A stretch of DNA of 64,000 nt from Malurus cyaneus samueli (Eukaryota > Chordata > Aves > Passeriformes > Maluridae), in assembly GCA_009741485.1 (NCBI GenBank), contig CM019229.1:2204203-2268202 (forward strand), in the 5' to 3' direction. The position numbers were made by a program, and so were the translations under genes. This document shows, piece after piece, positions 18,351 through 32,300 of the stretch. The notes beneath the pieces are model-generated. The model was not told the DNA's origin. It searched no databases and worked only from the letters and a program-made list of their open reading frames with translations. Each line of letters opens with the position of its first letter. Positions within the stretch are counted from its first letter, which is position 1.

Positions 18351-19590
18351 GTGCATCACTCATGGACTGTGATACAGGTGTACAGTCATATATGGACTGT
18401 GATACAGGTGTGCATCACTCATGGACTGTGATACAGGTGTACAGTCATATATGGACTGTGATACAGGTGTACAGTCATGTATTGTCTATGATACAGGTGT
18501 ACAGTCGTGTATGGACTGTGATACAGGTGTGCATCACATATGGACTGTGATACAGGTGTGCATCACTCATGGACTGTGATACAGGTGTGCATCATACACA
18601 CACGATAATACAGGTGTACAGTCATGTATTGTCTGTGATACAGGTGTACAGTCATGTATGGACTATGATACAGGTGTGCATCGCTCATGGACTGTGATAC
18701 AGGTGTGCATCACTCATGGACTGTGATACAGGTGTACAGTCGTGTATGGACTGTGATCCAGGTGTGCATCACTCATGGACTGTGATACAGGTGTACAGTC
18801 ATGTATTGTCTGTGATACAGGTGTGCATCACTACTGACATGTATACAGGTGTGCACAATCATGGACTGTGATACAGGTGTGCATCATACACACTATATTC
18901 ACAGGTGTACAGTCATGTATTGTCTGTGATACAGGTGTACAGTCATGTATGGACTGTGATACAGGTGTACATCATACACACACTATAATACAGGTGTGCA
19001 TCGTTCACAGACTACAATGCAGGTGTACATCATACACAGGCTGTGACACAGGTTTGCAGTTGTACACAGCTGTAATACAGGTGTGCATCGTACACAGATT
19101 ATAACACAGGTGTGCACTGTACACAGACTGTAATGCAGGTGTACCGTCACACATGGACTGTGACACAGGTGTGCACTGTACACAGACTATTGCAGGTGTA
19201 CAGTCACACATGGGCTGTGACACAGGTGTGCACTGTACACAGACTATTGCAGGTGTACAGTCACACATGGGCTGTGACACCCAGGTCTTGGCATTCCACA
19301 GACTTTCGCAGGGTCACAGTCACCACCATGGGCTGTGACACAGGCTGTGCACTTGTACACAGCACTATTGCAGGCTGTACAGTCAACATCGGGCTGTGAC
19401 ACAGCCGTGTGCACTGTACAGCCAACCACTACTCTGCAGTGTACCAGTCACACATGGGCTGTGACACAGGTGTGCAGTCATACACAGACTGTCACACAGG
19501 TGTGCACCATGCTCAGACTGTCCCAGGTGTGCATTGCACACACACTATGGTGCAGGTGGTGTACAGAGCAATCAGCCAGGTGTACCACAG
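18351..19590 (+). repeat. Minisatellite of 29-30-bp units in EHMT1 intron 1
   Basis: About 40 units are built on CTGTGATACAGGTGTRCA followed by TCACTCATGGA or GTCATGTATGGA. Toward 19000 and beyond, the unit drifts to GGCTGTGACACAGGTGTGCA with CTGTACACAGAC. There a 57-bp double unit is repeated, with GTGCACTGTACACAG at 19171 and 19228. Units with 30 bases keep a frame open (18362-18550), but the array as a whole shifts frame and is not coding. Two to three units also occur at 6114-6186. Confidence 0.92.
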
Positions 19591-19656
19591 CCAGTTGTGC
19601 TCACTGATCAGCACTGGGCTCACCCGCTGTGCCAGGCTGGCTGCTGCCTTTCCCTG

Positions 19657-19675
19657 CTCTCTCTCTCTCTCTCTG
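19657..19675. repeat. Short (CT)n microsatellite
   Basis: About nine CT dinucleotides in a pyrimidine-rich stretch. Confidence 0.7.
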
Positions 19676-22600
19676 CCGTGCCTTGTTCCCAGGGTTGTGC
19701 TCTGGCCTGGAACGTCTGTCCTTCTGTGTGGGGTCAAGTCTGTGGCACGGCCACACAGGTGACCCCAGCAGTGCTTTGGAAGTGCTGCAGACAGCTTGGA
19801 TTTATTCCTCCGACAGGATTCCCACCATTGCTGCTGGGAGATTGGCCGAGGCTTCATTTTTGTTTCCTCTTCCATCGCAATTGATGTGATCCAGCTGCCT
19901 TTCCCTCATGCTTTTGAAGAGGATCCCTGTTAATTTTCCCTTGTGACAGAGGAATTGGTGCTCCATGGGCTGATTCTGGCACACAGCCTCTGTGCCTCCA
20001 TGGTCCAGTTTTGCTTCCAGGAGAGTGGCAGGGCTGTAACTGGGGCAGGAGTTGGCTCGTAACTCATCAACTCCTAATGCACAGGTCAGTCCTAACACCC
20101 CAGACACACAGGTTTTATTTTGGGAAGCATCTCCCAGGAGCCCTGGCTGGGGCTGCCCTGTGTGCAGAGCATTAAGAACCACTGCTTGTAGAGTCAGTAA
20201 AATCCACAGATGTTGCTGTGGATTACGGGGAGAGAACAGTGACTCATTTGGAGTTTAATTCCTCCCCTCCCCCATGAACTCAGTTCTGTCTGAGGCCAGA
20301 TCTGCCTTTGCTTATACCCCTCTGAGGCCAGAGGGGAGGAAGTTGGTGTAAGTCAGGCTGGAATGTGGGGACTGGAGGAAAAGCTCTTTGCTTCCCCGGT
20401 GCTGGTGTGGGAGAGCAAGGAAAAACATCCCCCATGCATGGTGTTTGCCATGTGCAGGATGGAATTGTTTGGTTGAGAGAGGTGCGGAGGTGTGTTTTTG
20501 GGAGGAGATCCTTGCTCCCAGCAAAGAGCTGGGAGGGAGTGGGCAGGTTGGGAAGGTGATGTCTGTGTGTCTGCTGGGAGTGCCCACCCACCAGCAGACA
20601 GCTCTGCTGGCAGTCACTTCACTCCACACAAAAACTCCCTGTCTAGAGCAGCTTCCTGCCAGATCTCAGTGTTGGTGGGTGAGGGAGAATCTCTTTAAAC
20701 AGTTCTTGCTTAATCCTGTGAACCTCAGTGGTTCTCTTCTCGTTACCTGCCCCAGGTGATTTCTGTGTTGAGGAGTGGCTGTGCTGCAGTAACCATCAGG
20801 CTGCAGGGAAATCTGATTTTGCTGTTGATTTTTTTAGGAGGTGTCTTATATTCAGTCCAGTTTGGGGTTGTTACTTGCTTTGGCCCAACTGCACTAAAGT
20901 TTAAAGATTAATGAATTGAATTTGGAGAAATTGAGCCTTGCACAGCCGGTTTTATGATGGTGCATGTTCATTGGATTTGATGCTGCTCCTCCAGTTTGCA
21001 TCGGTTTGGGGAAGCAATGCCCTTGTGTTTGTGTGTTTCCTAAAACACAAAGTTTGAAGTTCAAGCTGTGATGTTGTTCCTGGGGCTCGTGGTAACCTTG
21101 GGGGGCTGGTACAGGAAGCAAGATGCGTGTGTGGCTTCAAGTGAAGTGGTTCCTTTCAGAAGTCATGCTGCATTTTTCATCATTTTTCCCTCCTGTCTGT
21201 TTGGATCTGTAAAATCTCTTTTCTGGAGGTGCAGCTTTGATCTCCAAAGTGGTGAGCTGGCGGAGAGGGCAGAATTCCCGACTGAGGCTGGATCTGGGCT
21301 GGACTCAGCACCCAGCAGCTCCCTGTGCTGAGGCTGAGCAGTTCTGAGCTCAGCTGTGATGCTGAGGCTTTGATCCTGGCTCTCATCCCCTCCCGCTGGG
21401 AGCCTGGCTGAGCCCCCTGCCAGCTCAGTGCCCTCCCGGTGGCATCGAGGGACAGCATTTCCCATCCGTACCTGGACAGAGGCTCCTGCAGCAGGTCCTG
21501 CCTGCGGGAGGAATCACAGGAGCAGCGAGCAGGGAGGGAAACGCTGCACATTGCCACTCTGTGTCTGGCAGGTGTCGCGCAACCCAGCCCTCCCTCATTC
21601 CCTCCTGCCACTCAGGAGAGGCCTCGGTGGCTTTTAATTCCCATCCCATTTCCATCAGTTACCTCAGGAAAAGCTGGTGTATTGTAACTCCAGCAGCCCT
21701 CCTCAGAGCTGTATCCTGCAGGACACTGCGAGTGCTCTGAGGTGTGTTCAGCACTCCCGGCTTTCACTTGTGCTCAGTTTCTCCTGGGGCACCAGGTTAA
21801 TACATTTTAACTGTGTCTCTGTGTAAAGAAAGAAGGGTGTTTTCCTCCCTCTTTGATACTCACAAGGAGATTTTGGAACTTTTCTGGCTTCTGCATGAGG
21901 CTTACTTTGTTAACATGGTTATAATTACACACAGCCCTGGCCCTGGCAGAGCCCGACCCTGTGTCAAATGGGTGCTGACTTTTACTTTTTCCATGAATTC
22001 TCATGTGCTATGGGCTAGCATAGGCCCCTGGGGCACTCATCCTTTTCTCCTATACAAAGAAACTTTAAATAATAACAGAATGAGCAAATATGACTTGTGA
22101 AGCTTTAGGAAAGCCTTAGAAGTGCCCTTCAGTTGTGCTAAGCTGATGTGACTGAGCCAATGTGACTGAAGAGAGTATCTGAAGAACATTTTGTCAGTCG
22201 AGGTAGAATCAAAGGCCTGGGTTAGACTTTAAATAAACTCTTCCAATATAATTATGCTGGCTGGAGAGGATGATTTTTCATTTCTTCTTGCTGAACTTGT
22301 AATAAAAGTCCTTGCTGTGGATGCAGCTTTTTTAGTTTAGAGGTGATCCCAGACCAAGGTAGTTTATTTTTTGCTTTCCAAAGCATAGCCTTGGTCTCCA
22401 TTTGAGAAGTTTTGCCCAGTTTAGTACTCTGTCTGTGAATACAAAGCAATTGCTCTCCCCTGCTGTGTCAGCAGAAGCCCTGGGAGAGATGCAATTACCA
22501 GCAAAAACCCCAGCAGCAAGGAAAATGAGCAGCTCCTCCATGGAGGGAGCCTGGTGGAGTCTCTGGAGCTGAATCCTTCCCCGTGGAGCAGAGTAAGGAA

Positions 22601-25600
22601 GGCATGAGATCCCTGAGCCAGTGCCTCGGTGTGTCCCATTTCCAAACGTGCACGAGGGCAACTGGTGTTGGGATGATCAGGAAATGATCTGGAATGCCAT
22701 CCATCCCTTGTTCTGTGCTCTGTCCCTTCCTCTCTCCACCCCATGAGAGCTTTTCCCCTCTTGCTGTTCCCTGGCAAAGGCTGGTTTGGGTCACTGCATC
22801 CCAGAAAAGAAGGAGGTAAGAGGGGGTTGTGTTTTGTGCAGGATTATGAGAGGTTCAGGGAGTCTGTTTGGCTGCTTCAGGATATTTCGGTGGAGTGTTC
22901 CCTCTTCCTGACTGTGGTGGAAGTGAGAGGTCATCAGGATTCTCACCCAGCTGTGTGTGGGTCAAGGAACAATCCTGTGAGTCTGTCCATCCTCAGTGTG
23001 GGCAGGGACATCCCACTGGTGATGGCTGGAGCCTGGATGAAATGATGAAATAAATCCAGCAGGGAATGGAGGGGTTTGGTGGGGCCCTCCTGGCTTGGCT
23101 TGGCTGCCAGGCTCTGGCAAGTTCAGAAACCCAGAGCAAACCAGCTTTGGAACGGCGCTCATTGTGGTATTGCTGTGTCTGAAACAGAAAGGCTTTCCCA
23201 CTTTTAATTAAAACTTTCTGGCACAGACAAAGTATCAAGCACATCCAGCATATCCTCTTTTCACGTAGGAAATGTTGCTCCAAGGGGATTCCTGTTTCCT
23301 TAATGCCCAGGATGATCCCCACCATTATCTTGCCATCTGCTTCCATCACAGCCCAGGTTTCCATTTGAGATTGTTCAAAGCTGACCCATGGAACAGACAA
23401 ATCCTGAGCCAGGTGAGCCCACCTGGCCTGGGGCTGAGCTGTCTGTGTGTGCCAGGGGCTGGCTGGGGGTGGGGATGGGCTGTGAAATATTAAATCCATC
23501 CTTTTCGGTGTCTCCTCCTCGCAGGAGAGCTCTCGCAGGCGGTGTCAGTTCAGGACAGGGAGATGCTGAGTGGCAGAGCAGAAAATTCAGGTCCACTTCT
23601 GTTTGCATAAGGCTGATCATCCTGCAGAGCCAGCACATGGGCAGGGAGGAAATTTGCAGGTGGTGCAGCTGGGGAGGAAGTAAATATGGAGCAAGATAAC
23701 CGGGCTGACATGGATAAACTCAAAATAAAGCCAGGTAAGTGACTTAGCGTTACAGGGAAATGTCAAATGATGCAAACAGGGATAAAAATAATGACAGTGA
23801 TGAGATATCCTTGGGTCATCTGGGCCAGGACCTGCCCCAGGGCGTGGTGTGAGCTCAGTGCAGCATTTGCAGCAGCAGCAGGGACTGGGGAGCTGAGCTG
23901 AGGGGCGATCAGTGGTGCCCAAAAACAACACAGCCCTTTTCCTGGGTGTGGGGACAGCCAGTCCAGGAGCCCTGGGGTGCTGCAGCAGCACTGCCTGCTC
24001 CTGCTTCTTTTGCTGGTGGAAGGAAGAGGAATGTGGTGTTTATTGCTCCTGAGATCAGGGGTAGCCAGGAGGAACCTTCTGGGCTGAGCCATCCCTGGAA
24101 CCGAGGGGAGCATGGTACAAGGGTCCCACTGTGGAGAGGGCACTCCAGGAGCTGTAACTGGCTGTGCTGGGGCCTTGGCTGGGCTAAAAGTTGTTCAGTG
24201 TTGCTTCAGACTTCTAATTAATTTAGAACTCAGGATGTGGATAGAAAAAAGGGAGCCCTAATCTCTCCAGGGCTCTTGGCTGTGACCTGCAGGTGCATTT
24301 GAACAAGCCCTGAATGTGGTAAAATACTTTTTCCCCTCCTTCTTTTAATTTTTTAAGCATCAGCTCCTGGTTTCTTGAGAATCTGAGCTACCTTCCTCCT
24401 CTCCAGTTGCACATTTTCAATCCTTGCAGTTTCAGAGGAAGTTTTAATAGGTAATTTCTCCCGCAGGCTCAAAGCCAAGAAAGCAAATTACCCCAATGCT
24501 TTATCCAACTTCAGTGGGAATTGGGGATGTTTCATACTGCTGACCCAGAGCATTCAGAAGCTCTGCTTCTCTCAAAAAATCATAATATTGTTTCAAGAAG
24601 TGGGAAATTAAACATGCACATGGTAGAAGACTTAGAAAGGATTAATGGGTTTCAAAATTACATGCTTCATCCAGCTGCTGATTTGGGAATTGAAAGTATG
24701 CCTGTTGCAGGATTGGGAGGGAGTTACTGAAACGTGGTGTTCCATGGTGCCTAAGTAATGCAAATGGCCCAAATCTGGGATTCCAAAGCCGAGCCTGACC
24801 TCCAGACTGACTCCAGGTTTGATGCTGGATTAGCTCAGCCTAGGTGGGAGCAGCTGGGTGGAAAAGTCCTGTGTATTTTTGTGCTGTTTGTTCCCTGTAG
24901 TTTAATTTGTCCTCTCTTGATTATCTCAGTTCCTGGGGTGATACCCAGGGCACGTTTTTAGGCTGCTTTGGCTGAAGTTCACTCTCTGTGAGTTCAAACT
25001 CTGTGTGAGTTTTGCTTTAGGCACGTGGAGGGGACTCACAGAAGGTGCTGGAGGCTCCTCTTGGCTCCTCCTGCCCTGCGAGGAGGATTTGGGGTCTGAA
25101 GGGGCAGCACCTCCAGTCTGGAGATCATTGGGATCTGCACTAAATAGGAGAAGAGTGTTTAACTCACTTGCATTTTTGGGACCTGGGGAATTCACTTCTG
25201 TTTTGGTGCATTTCTGATGTCCACTGGGGTTGGCAGCAAATTTACAACCTGTCAAACATTGGTTTGTAGATGTAAAGAAGAGAATGTTTATATTAGGGAG
25301 ATGAAAGCATTGACAATGGGCTGGGAGCTGGTTTGTGGTTCCATGTAGGATCCTGCCAGTTTGCACATAAACCTCCAGATTAGGAGAATATAAAACAACG
25401 AGTCTGAATATTTTGTTAATTGAAGAATATTATTAATATTTGATGGATTGAATCAACACCCAGAAGGCTCTGCAAAACTGCTGAACTGGTAACCAAGACA
25501 TGAGGTGCTTTTAATTGCAAACTTGTTTGTAATGGCTTTTATCAGCTCTGTGTTTTAAATGTTAAGGATCTGTGAATCCCATGCATTAGAAATCCTTTTG

Positions 25601-26550
25601 TTCTTTGGATTAGGAAGGGTGTTCTTTAGTCTTGCTCGGATTGTTTCAACTTGGCTTTAATGCCTCCTTAATATGCAAAGGTGATTGTTTATGTGGTGTC
25701 CTGTCGGGCCTGGAGGTGACATCTGCAATATTTAATCCTTTTTGCCACACTTTGAGGACAAACAATGACTGTTCCTTTAAAGATGGCCCTCGGATGAGCT
25801 GGAATATTTCCTCTTGCTGTGGTGCCAGCTCCTGTAGCTTTGGGAGCGTGTGTGGAGAGGTGAGGTGACGATCTGCCTGTCCTTTAATTGACATCCCCCT
25901 GCACCAGGGAGATGCCACCAGGAGCAAACAAACTGCTTTGAATTTGGGAATTTGCAGCGGCAGAAGCGAGCCTTCGGCGTGCAGCGTTGGGAAAGGCCAG
26001 CGAGGGGGGATCACATTCTGTCTTTTCTTTCCACTGTGGTTTCTAGGAACTGCAAGTTGTACTTCTCATGGATTTTTCAAGATTTTTTAAAGATTTCTGC
26101 CACACGCAGTGAACTCCATGCCTATCTCACACTTTTGGGGGTTTTTTTGGTGAGTTTTGCAGTCTCCTTCCCTACAGAATGTGCCTTTTGTGCCGGTGAT
26201 CTTGTTACATTCTTGTGTTTCTAGGAGTTTACTTTTGATAAGACCTCATTGGTTTAAATCATTTATGGCTTTTATGAAAGCCTTCCTGGACTGATGTTTT
26301 CTCAGCCCTCCAGACTGCCCTCATGGAGCTCCTTTATGGACACCATTTATCTGCTGTCCCTGTTGTGGCAGCAGCCCCAAATTTCCCCTCCTGCTGCAGA
26401 TGCAGTGAGAATGTGCCCGTTCTGTGGCTGTTATTGCTGGAATTGGAATTTGAGGCTGTCAATGACATGGGACACTCAGATCCTCCCCATCTCCAGCCCT
26501 GTTCCTATCCCCTGCCACCATCAGGGCTCAAATCCTGCCCCACTGTGACC
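19676..26550. other. EHMT1 intron 1, no gene recognised
   Basis: Single-copy-looking intronic sequence of moderate GC. Open frames are short, lack matching splice sites and resemble nothing I know. No transposon was recognised with confidence. Confidence 0.55.
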
Positions 26551-26556
26551 CCAGAG

Positions 26557-26582
26557 CCGGGGAGGAGGAGGAGGAGGAGGGC
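26557..26582 (+). repeat. (GGA)n microsatellite
   Basis: About eight GAG/GGA triplets. A similar tract lies at 27040-27062, about 480 bases downstream. Confidence 0.75.
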
Positions 26583-27039
26583 ATGAGGTGATGAAGAATG
26601 AGGAGGGTTTGTCAGGTCTGAGCCTGGGCCAGCGCTGGGAAGTTTCACCGGCCAACTCGCCTTTCTTCACCGGGCCTTTGTTCCCAGCCACGCTTCCGAT
26701 GAAAGGCAGCAAGGGCGGCTGCTCCAATGGCTGATGGAAACCTCCCCATGCTGCAGGGGATCAGCTCCCGTGGCAGGGCTGCCTTGGAGCCCTGGGTGCC
26801 TCTCGTGGGGTGCCACAGGGAGGAGAACCCGGGAGGGGCGATCCCATTGTCTGCCTTGGGATGTGCCCCGGCACTCTGTGCCTCTGTAGGGTGGGCAAAC
26901 CCCGAGGAAATGGCTGGGATATTCCCTGTCACCTCCCAAGAATGGGGAGGTTTGATCTGGTCTTCCCCACCGGTGACCCAGCAGCTCCAGGCTGGCGTGG
27001 GCAGAGCTGCAGAATTTGCAGACGTGGCCAGAGACCTGC

Positions 27040-27062
27040 AGGAGGAGGAGGAGGAGGAGGGT
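27040..27062 (+). repeat. (GGA)n microsatellite
   Basis: A second purine triplet tract close to the one at 26557. Confidence 0.75.
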
Positions 27063-29274
27063 CCGTGTCTGGCTGTGTTTACACACTGGATGCCTGGGAA
27101 CAGCCAAAATTGCTCTTCCAATGACCAAAACTCCACCAACCAGTGGAAGTTGGTGTGGGGCTGCCAAGAGTAACTCCTGATGCAACAGTGTCTGCTTTTG
27201 GAGAGAGATGTGAATGTGTAAACGTTTCCTGTGTGTCCCCGGTGACCCGGAGCTCTCCCTGCCCGGGATGGGGATGCTGCTGCAGTGCTGATCCCTGCCA
27301 AAGCAAGCAGTCCACTCAAGGAGATTAGACAGCAGTCCTTCGCTCCCCCGCTGGCTGCTCGTTAACATCTCCTTGCTGATGTATTATTAATTAAGCTAAT
27401 TTTTATCGCCTTGTAAGTGTGGAGGGTGCTTTGCAAGCACAGAACCTGTTTGTGTCCCGAAATTCCTGAAGCGTCGTCGCATGTGTGAAGTGAGAGGCTC
27501 AGAGGAGCTGACTGTGTGGTTGAGTGTTGGAGAAAGGTAAATTTCTGGGGTTTGTTTTCTTTTTTCTTATTTAGCAGCTGCTTAACTTCATGTCTGGGAC
27601 TGGTGAGCAGTGCTGTGTGAGCAGAGGGCTGAGGAAATGCAGAATTAGTGCAGGCAGATAACAGCACTTAGGTGCAAGGAGAGTTTGCAGCATTGACCCT
27701 CCATGAGACAGAAGCTTACCCAGAATCTGGGGAATTATATTAAAAAGAGTTTTGGGATTTCATCCAAAGCTCCAGAAGTCAGGGAGGGGTTTGCCATCAG
27801 CTGCAGTGAGAGCAGCCTCCCTGCTGTGAACCCAGGCAATGGGGCAGTCAGCAACTCAAACAAAAGGAGTTCAAGAAGTGTCCAGGCAAGGCTGGTTGAT
27901 GTTTTGTTGCTCTGATGCTTTTCCCATCTGTGAGAAGTAATTTTTTTACAAAATTCGAAGGCCTGAGTTGGTGTTGGAAGCCTTTAACTGGAATTGTTGA
28001 ATAACTGCTGAATGTTAATTTTTCAATGTCCAGATTATCTTCATTAGGTAAGAGATGGCAAGTTACATAATGTTCACTATTTGATGTGCTCTGGCTTTTG
28101 GCTTTCTTCCTTGACATCATGGCTAGGCCTCATGAAGGGAATAGAAAACTTCTGGAAGCACTTTGTGAAGTATGAACTATTTGTGATCAAAGCCAGTGTG
28201 ACTCTGAATGGCCAGCTCCTCTTCTCTGGCTTGTGATAGCAGCCTCGGATTCACCTTGAAAATGGGATCTGTGATCTTTCATATGTTCTTATTTTGGTCT
28301 TAAATTAGGCTAATGCATCCTGTTCCAGCCGATGCAGTTATTAACAAACCTGGGCAATTATGGCACCTATTGTACAGACATTCTGTGCTCCTTGCTAGGA
28401 AAAATACACTTTTAATAAACAAATCTGCTTTGACAACCTGTCAAGGACTTTTCTAACTCAAAATTGAAAGTGTCACCTCAGTGACCTTTCTTTTTTGTTC
28501 TGTAGGGTTTTTCTTTTACGTGGTTTTTGCAAGAGCACAGTGGTTGCACCTGGAGGTTCAGGCCTGGTTTCACAGGGCAGGGGAGTGGAGGAGAGCAGGG
28601 AGGGGATCACAAGGTCTGGAACCCCCAACAGCATCCTCTGCCCTACTGTGTCACTGGGCAGGATCCTCCCAGCCACAGGCTGCATCTGGCCTTGCAGAAA
28701 CCCTGGGAAAAACTGCTCTCTTGGTTGATTCAGCTGTTTTATTTTATTCTGTTTTTTTGAATGAGAAAAAGCCCTTAATGTTTTGGCACAACTTCTTGAT
28801 GCTTTCTTTTATTCCGTGCATGACAAACCCATGTGGTTGCAGTCTCTTGCTCAGCCTGGGTAGGATCCACTCCATCGTGGGCTGCCACCAGGAGTTCAAG
28901 GCAGATCTCAAATCCTACTTAAACCTCCCTCTCCTGCAGATCTGCTTTGTTTGGCTCTGGGCACAGGAGTGGGAAGGATAGCGTTTTACTCAGTACTCAA
29001 AGTTAAATTGCACGGAAGGAAAATCAGCCGGGATTGTTTTCTCGCTGCATTGTCAGAACTGTGTGAAGGTTTGGCCAGTGGAGGGTTGAGCTCACTGGAA
29101 ATATCCCAGCGTGTCACAGCACCCAGGGAGGAAAGGCACGAGAAGGAGAGGCTTTCCTGCCTCTGCCAGACATTCCCTGCTCCTTGGGTGTCTCAGCAGA
29201 TTGTTCTTCCCTTGCTGCCTGGGGAGTGAGAGGCACAGGCCACCTCTGCAAGTGAATTCCCAGGAAAATGGGTA
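27063..29274. other. EHMT1 intron 1, no gene recognised
   Basis: Intronic sequence that becomes more AT-rich from about 27900. Nothing is recognised. Confidence 0.5.
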
Positions 29275-29335
29275 ACCACAGAGTCACCAAATCACTCAGG
29301 TTGGAAGGACCACAATGGCTCTTGTGATCCATTTC
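29275..29335 (-). mobile_element. Possible short CR1 3' remnant
   Basis: CACAGAGTCACCAAATCACT, followed by CAGGTTGGAAGGACC, resembles the reverse complement of a CR1 3' end. Only about 60 bases match, and the match is diverged. Confidence 0.45.
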
Positions 29336-32300
29336 TTCCTCTGGGAATACTTAAATCAAAATGATTGTTAATCTGCATGTGAATTGAGGGGCTGTTTCCC
29401 CAAATTTCAGTTCAAAGCTGATCTCCTGCAGTCACTGCCATTGTCTGGGTGCTGTGTCTGTCCCCTGAGCTCTCTCCAGCTGTGCTGTGGCACTGGGCAC
29501 ATCTGGCCCTCCCCACAGGAGGTTGGATCCCATCACTGCCTGCTGGGCTGGGCAGCTTCTGCGAGGAGCAGTTCACATCTCTGGGACATCCTCTGGTTTG
29601 CTGATGTGACAGCAGCAGCCTCTCCAGGGATGTGGTGCCCAAAATCAGATTAAAAACCCTTTTCCTCACCCTGGCAGCCCCCGGGGTGTGCAGAGGGATC
29701 TGCCTTGGCACGGGTTGTTCAGATGAACACAATTCCATGGGGGAAGAGCCTGTGGTCCAGGGCAGACCCAAAGCAGGAGGAAGAGGAGCAGGGCTGTGCT
29801 GCTGAGGGCTCTGCTCTGGAATTGCCCAGCAGGGCCACACAGGTGGGGTTGGGACTCGAAACCATTAATGCATCGGAGTGATAATTACTAATTAATACAG
29901 TGATGATATTCCAGGGCACTCAGCATTGCAGGGAGAGCTGTTTGTGGTGGCACAGTGGCACTGGGAACAGGCTGCAGAGCCAGGCCCTGGCTGTGGGCAG
30001 CTGTGAGCCATGCCTCCATCCAGGAATGCTGCCTTGAACGCTGCATGGGTGTCCTGCATGGCTTCAATGTGGCTTGCTGGCAAAATCAGCCTTCCTGAGT
30101 GGAGTGAGCTGCTTCCAGGGCATGAAGATCAGTTTGGATGGGCTCCTGGGCTCCTCCTGGCCCTCCTCAGCAGAGCAGGGAAGCCAGCAAGAAGCAGATA
30201 TGACACGTTTTACCCTCAGTTACAGGTTTTTATCCAGTGGATGTGTGGAAATAATTGACAGGATGATCATGGCAGTTCCTTTGCGTGTTGAAAGCAATGA
30301 CAGTTAATGAAGAGTGTGTTTGAATAATGCTGGTCCTCAGATTGAAGCTGTTTGAGGGAAGGGTTGGGGCACAGCCACGTCGGTACCAGCACATTCAGGC
30401 AGTAGAACGTTTCTGTTGGTCTGACTTTGACCTATCTCAACAGAACCGTCATGTGTAAATATGCCTTTATCAGGCATGGCTAAAAAGATGCCAAAATTGT
30501 AGATGGACCAGTCTTCAAGACTTTGAATTACTTTGCTTTTTTAAAAATTTTACTTTATACAGTTTCAACATTTGTCATTCTGTCTGAATTTTTTATATTT
30601 CTCTGTGTTTTTTGTTTTAATGGGTCCAATGAGGAACAAGCTGTTTTGGCATTGAAACACTGGGCCGGAGGTGCCAATTGAGGTGAGGCTTGAGCACATC
30701 CCAGGGTTCTGTGTGCCATGGGGAAGGTGCATTTGTGAGCAGAGCAGAGCAAGGGGACAGAGATTCTCCCAGAACTGGGAACAGGCACGGGGAGGCATCT
30801 GAGCATCGACCCTGGGCAGGTTTGGAAGGTCACAGTCCCAGCCATGGAGAGCAGGGCCTTGGATCAAATTGCAAACCCCTTCATTTTTCCTGAGGTGTGG
30901 AGTGTCACCGAGCAGCCTTGGCCATCTGCTCCCAGGGCCAGGCTTTGCTGCTGGGATCCCCAGCACTTCATGTGGCTTCTCCACCCCTGAATTTTAATCC
31001 AGAGGGTGGATAAATGCTGTTCATCCTCTTTGCTGCTTGGTCTGTAACCTGTGCAGGTGGTCACAGGGAGGTGAGGCTCACAGCCAGCTCTGAGCCTGGC
31101 TTTGAGCTGGCCTCACTTGCCTGAAACTGGTCCTGCCTTTGCTCATTTTCATAAACCACCTTGAGGATTTTTGTCTTCATCAGCTTCACTGAAGGATTTG
31201 CTTAAGCTTTGAAATTTTTTTTTTTTTTTTGCTTTTATACTTCAAGCCAGACACCTCCAGGACTTGCCCTGATGCTGCTGCTTAGTTGGAGTGGTTTGTA
31301 ATCCCATGCCAAGGAGGTGTAAATGTCTGTGTGGCAAATGTGACTCCTGCAAGGGGCTCATTCTCCTCTCAGAGCCTCTGGAAGCTGTTAGCAGACCCAG
31401 GGTTAAAGCCACTGGTGCAGCTGACAGGAAGACCAGGCACAGAGGGACAGGTTTTGTTACATGAGAATGTTGCCCTTAAACCATGTTTTTTTATCTTGAG
31501 GGACAAATCAGATCCTTGTGAGCAGTGCAGGGCAAACGAATCCAAGGGTGTGCGAAGTCTGAGCTCATCCTGAGTTCTCCAGGGTTGGGATTGGGCTGCA
31601 GACAGCCTGAACCAGTGAACACAAACCTCCACAGATGGATTTGGGCAGTGGCTGCCATCACACAGCAGCCTGGTGTTTGCCATCTGTCCCCTCCCCAGCT
31701 CCAGGGTCTGGCACTTCCATTCAAGACATTCCCCACACATCTTGGGGAGTGCTGAAGGGGCCAGAAGGGACAAAGGGAATCCCTCAGTCTGTCTGCTTTG
31801 AGCATTAGTTCCTAAAGCATCCGTGTTCCTTTCATCAAGGGCCGCTCTGCTAAGCCCTGCAAGGTGCAGTGGGATCCCATCAGGAGGCTGAGGGTGTCTA
31901 CCCAGCCCAGTGAACTCTTGGAATGTCACCAGGTTTGGATTTGTCCGGTGAGAGGAACTCTGACCACATGTCCTGCTGCAAGGATGACCTGCTGGACATG
32001 CAAGCAGGGATTGACTCTGCCCTTACAGAAAAGTCTGTCCCTAATTCCTGCCTCTGTGCACCAAAGGCAGCTGTGAGTGGCATGAAAGGATGGACCATGA
32101 GAGGAGCAATGCTCTGGTCACTCATGGGATTCCTGGTAAGAAGCAGAGATGGGGCTGAGCTGCTGTAATTTCTTCCTGGGATGATCTACTTGCTAAATTA
32201 CTGTTGTGCCCAGCAGAGGGTTGGAGATGGCAGTTCCCTGCTCTAAGGGAGGTCTCCTGGTCCCATTTTACATTCTTGCTGTCTCCTTGATCACATCCTC

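Noticed and set aside
18362..18550. Repetitive open frame with TVIQVYSH units
   Set aside because: It translates the 30-base units of the intronic minisatellite; the frame breaks as soon as the unit length changes.
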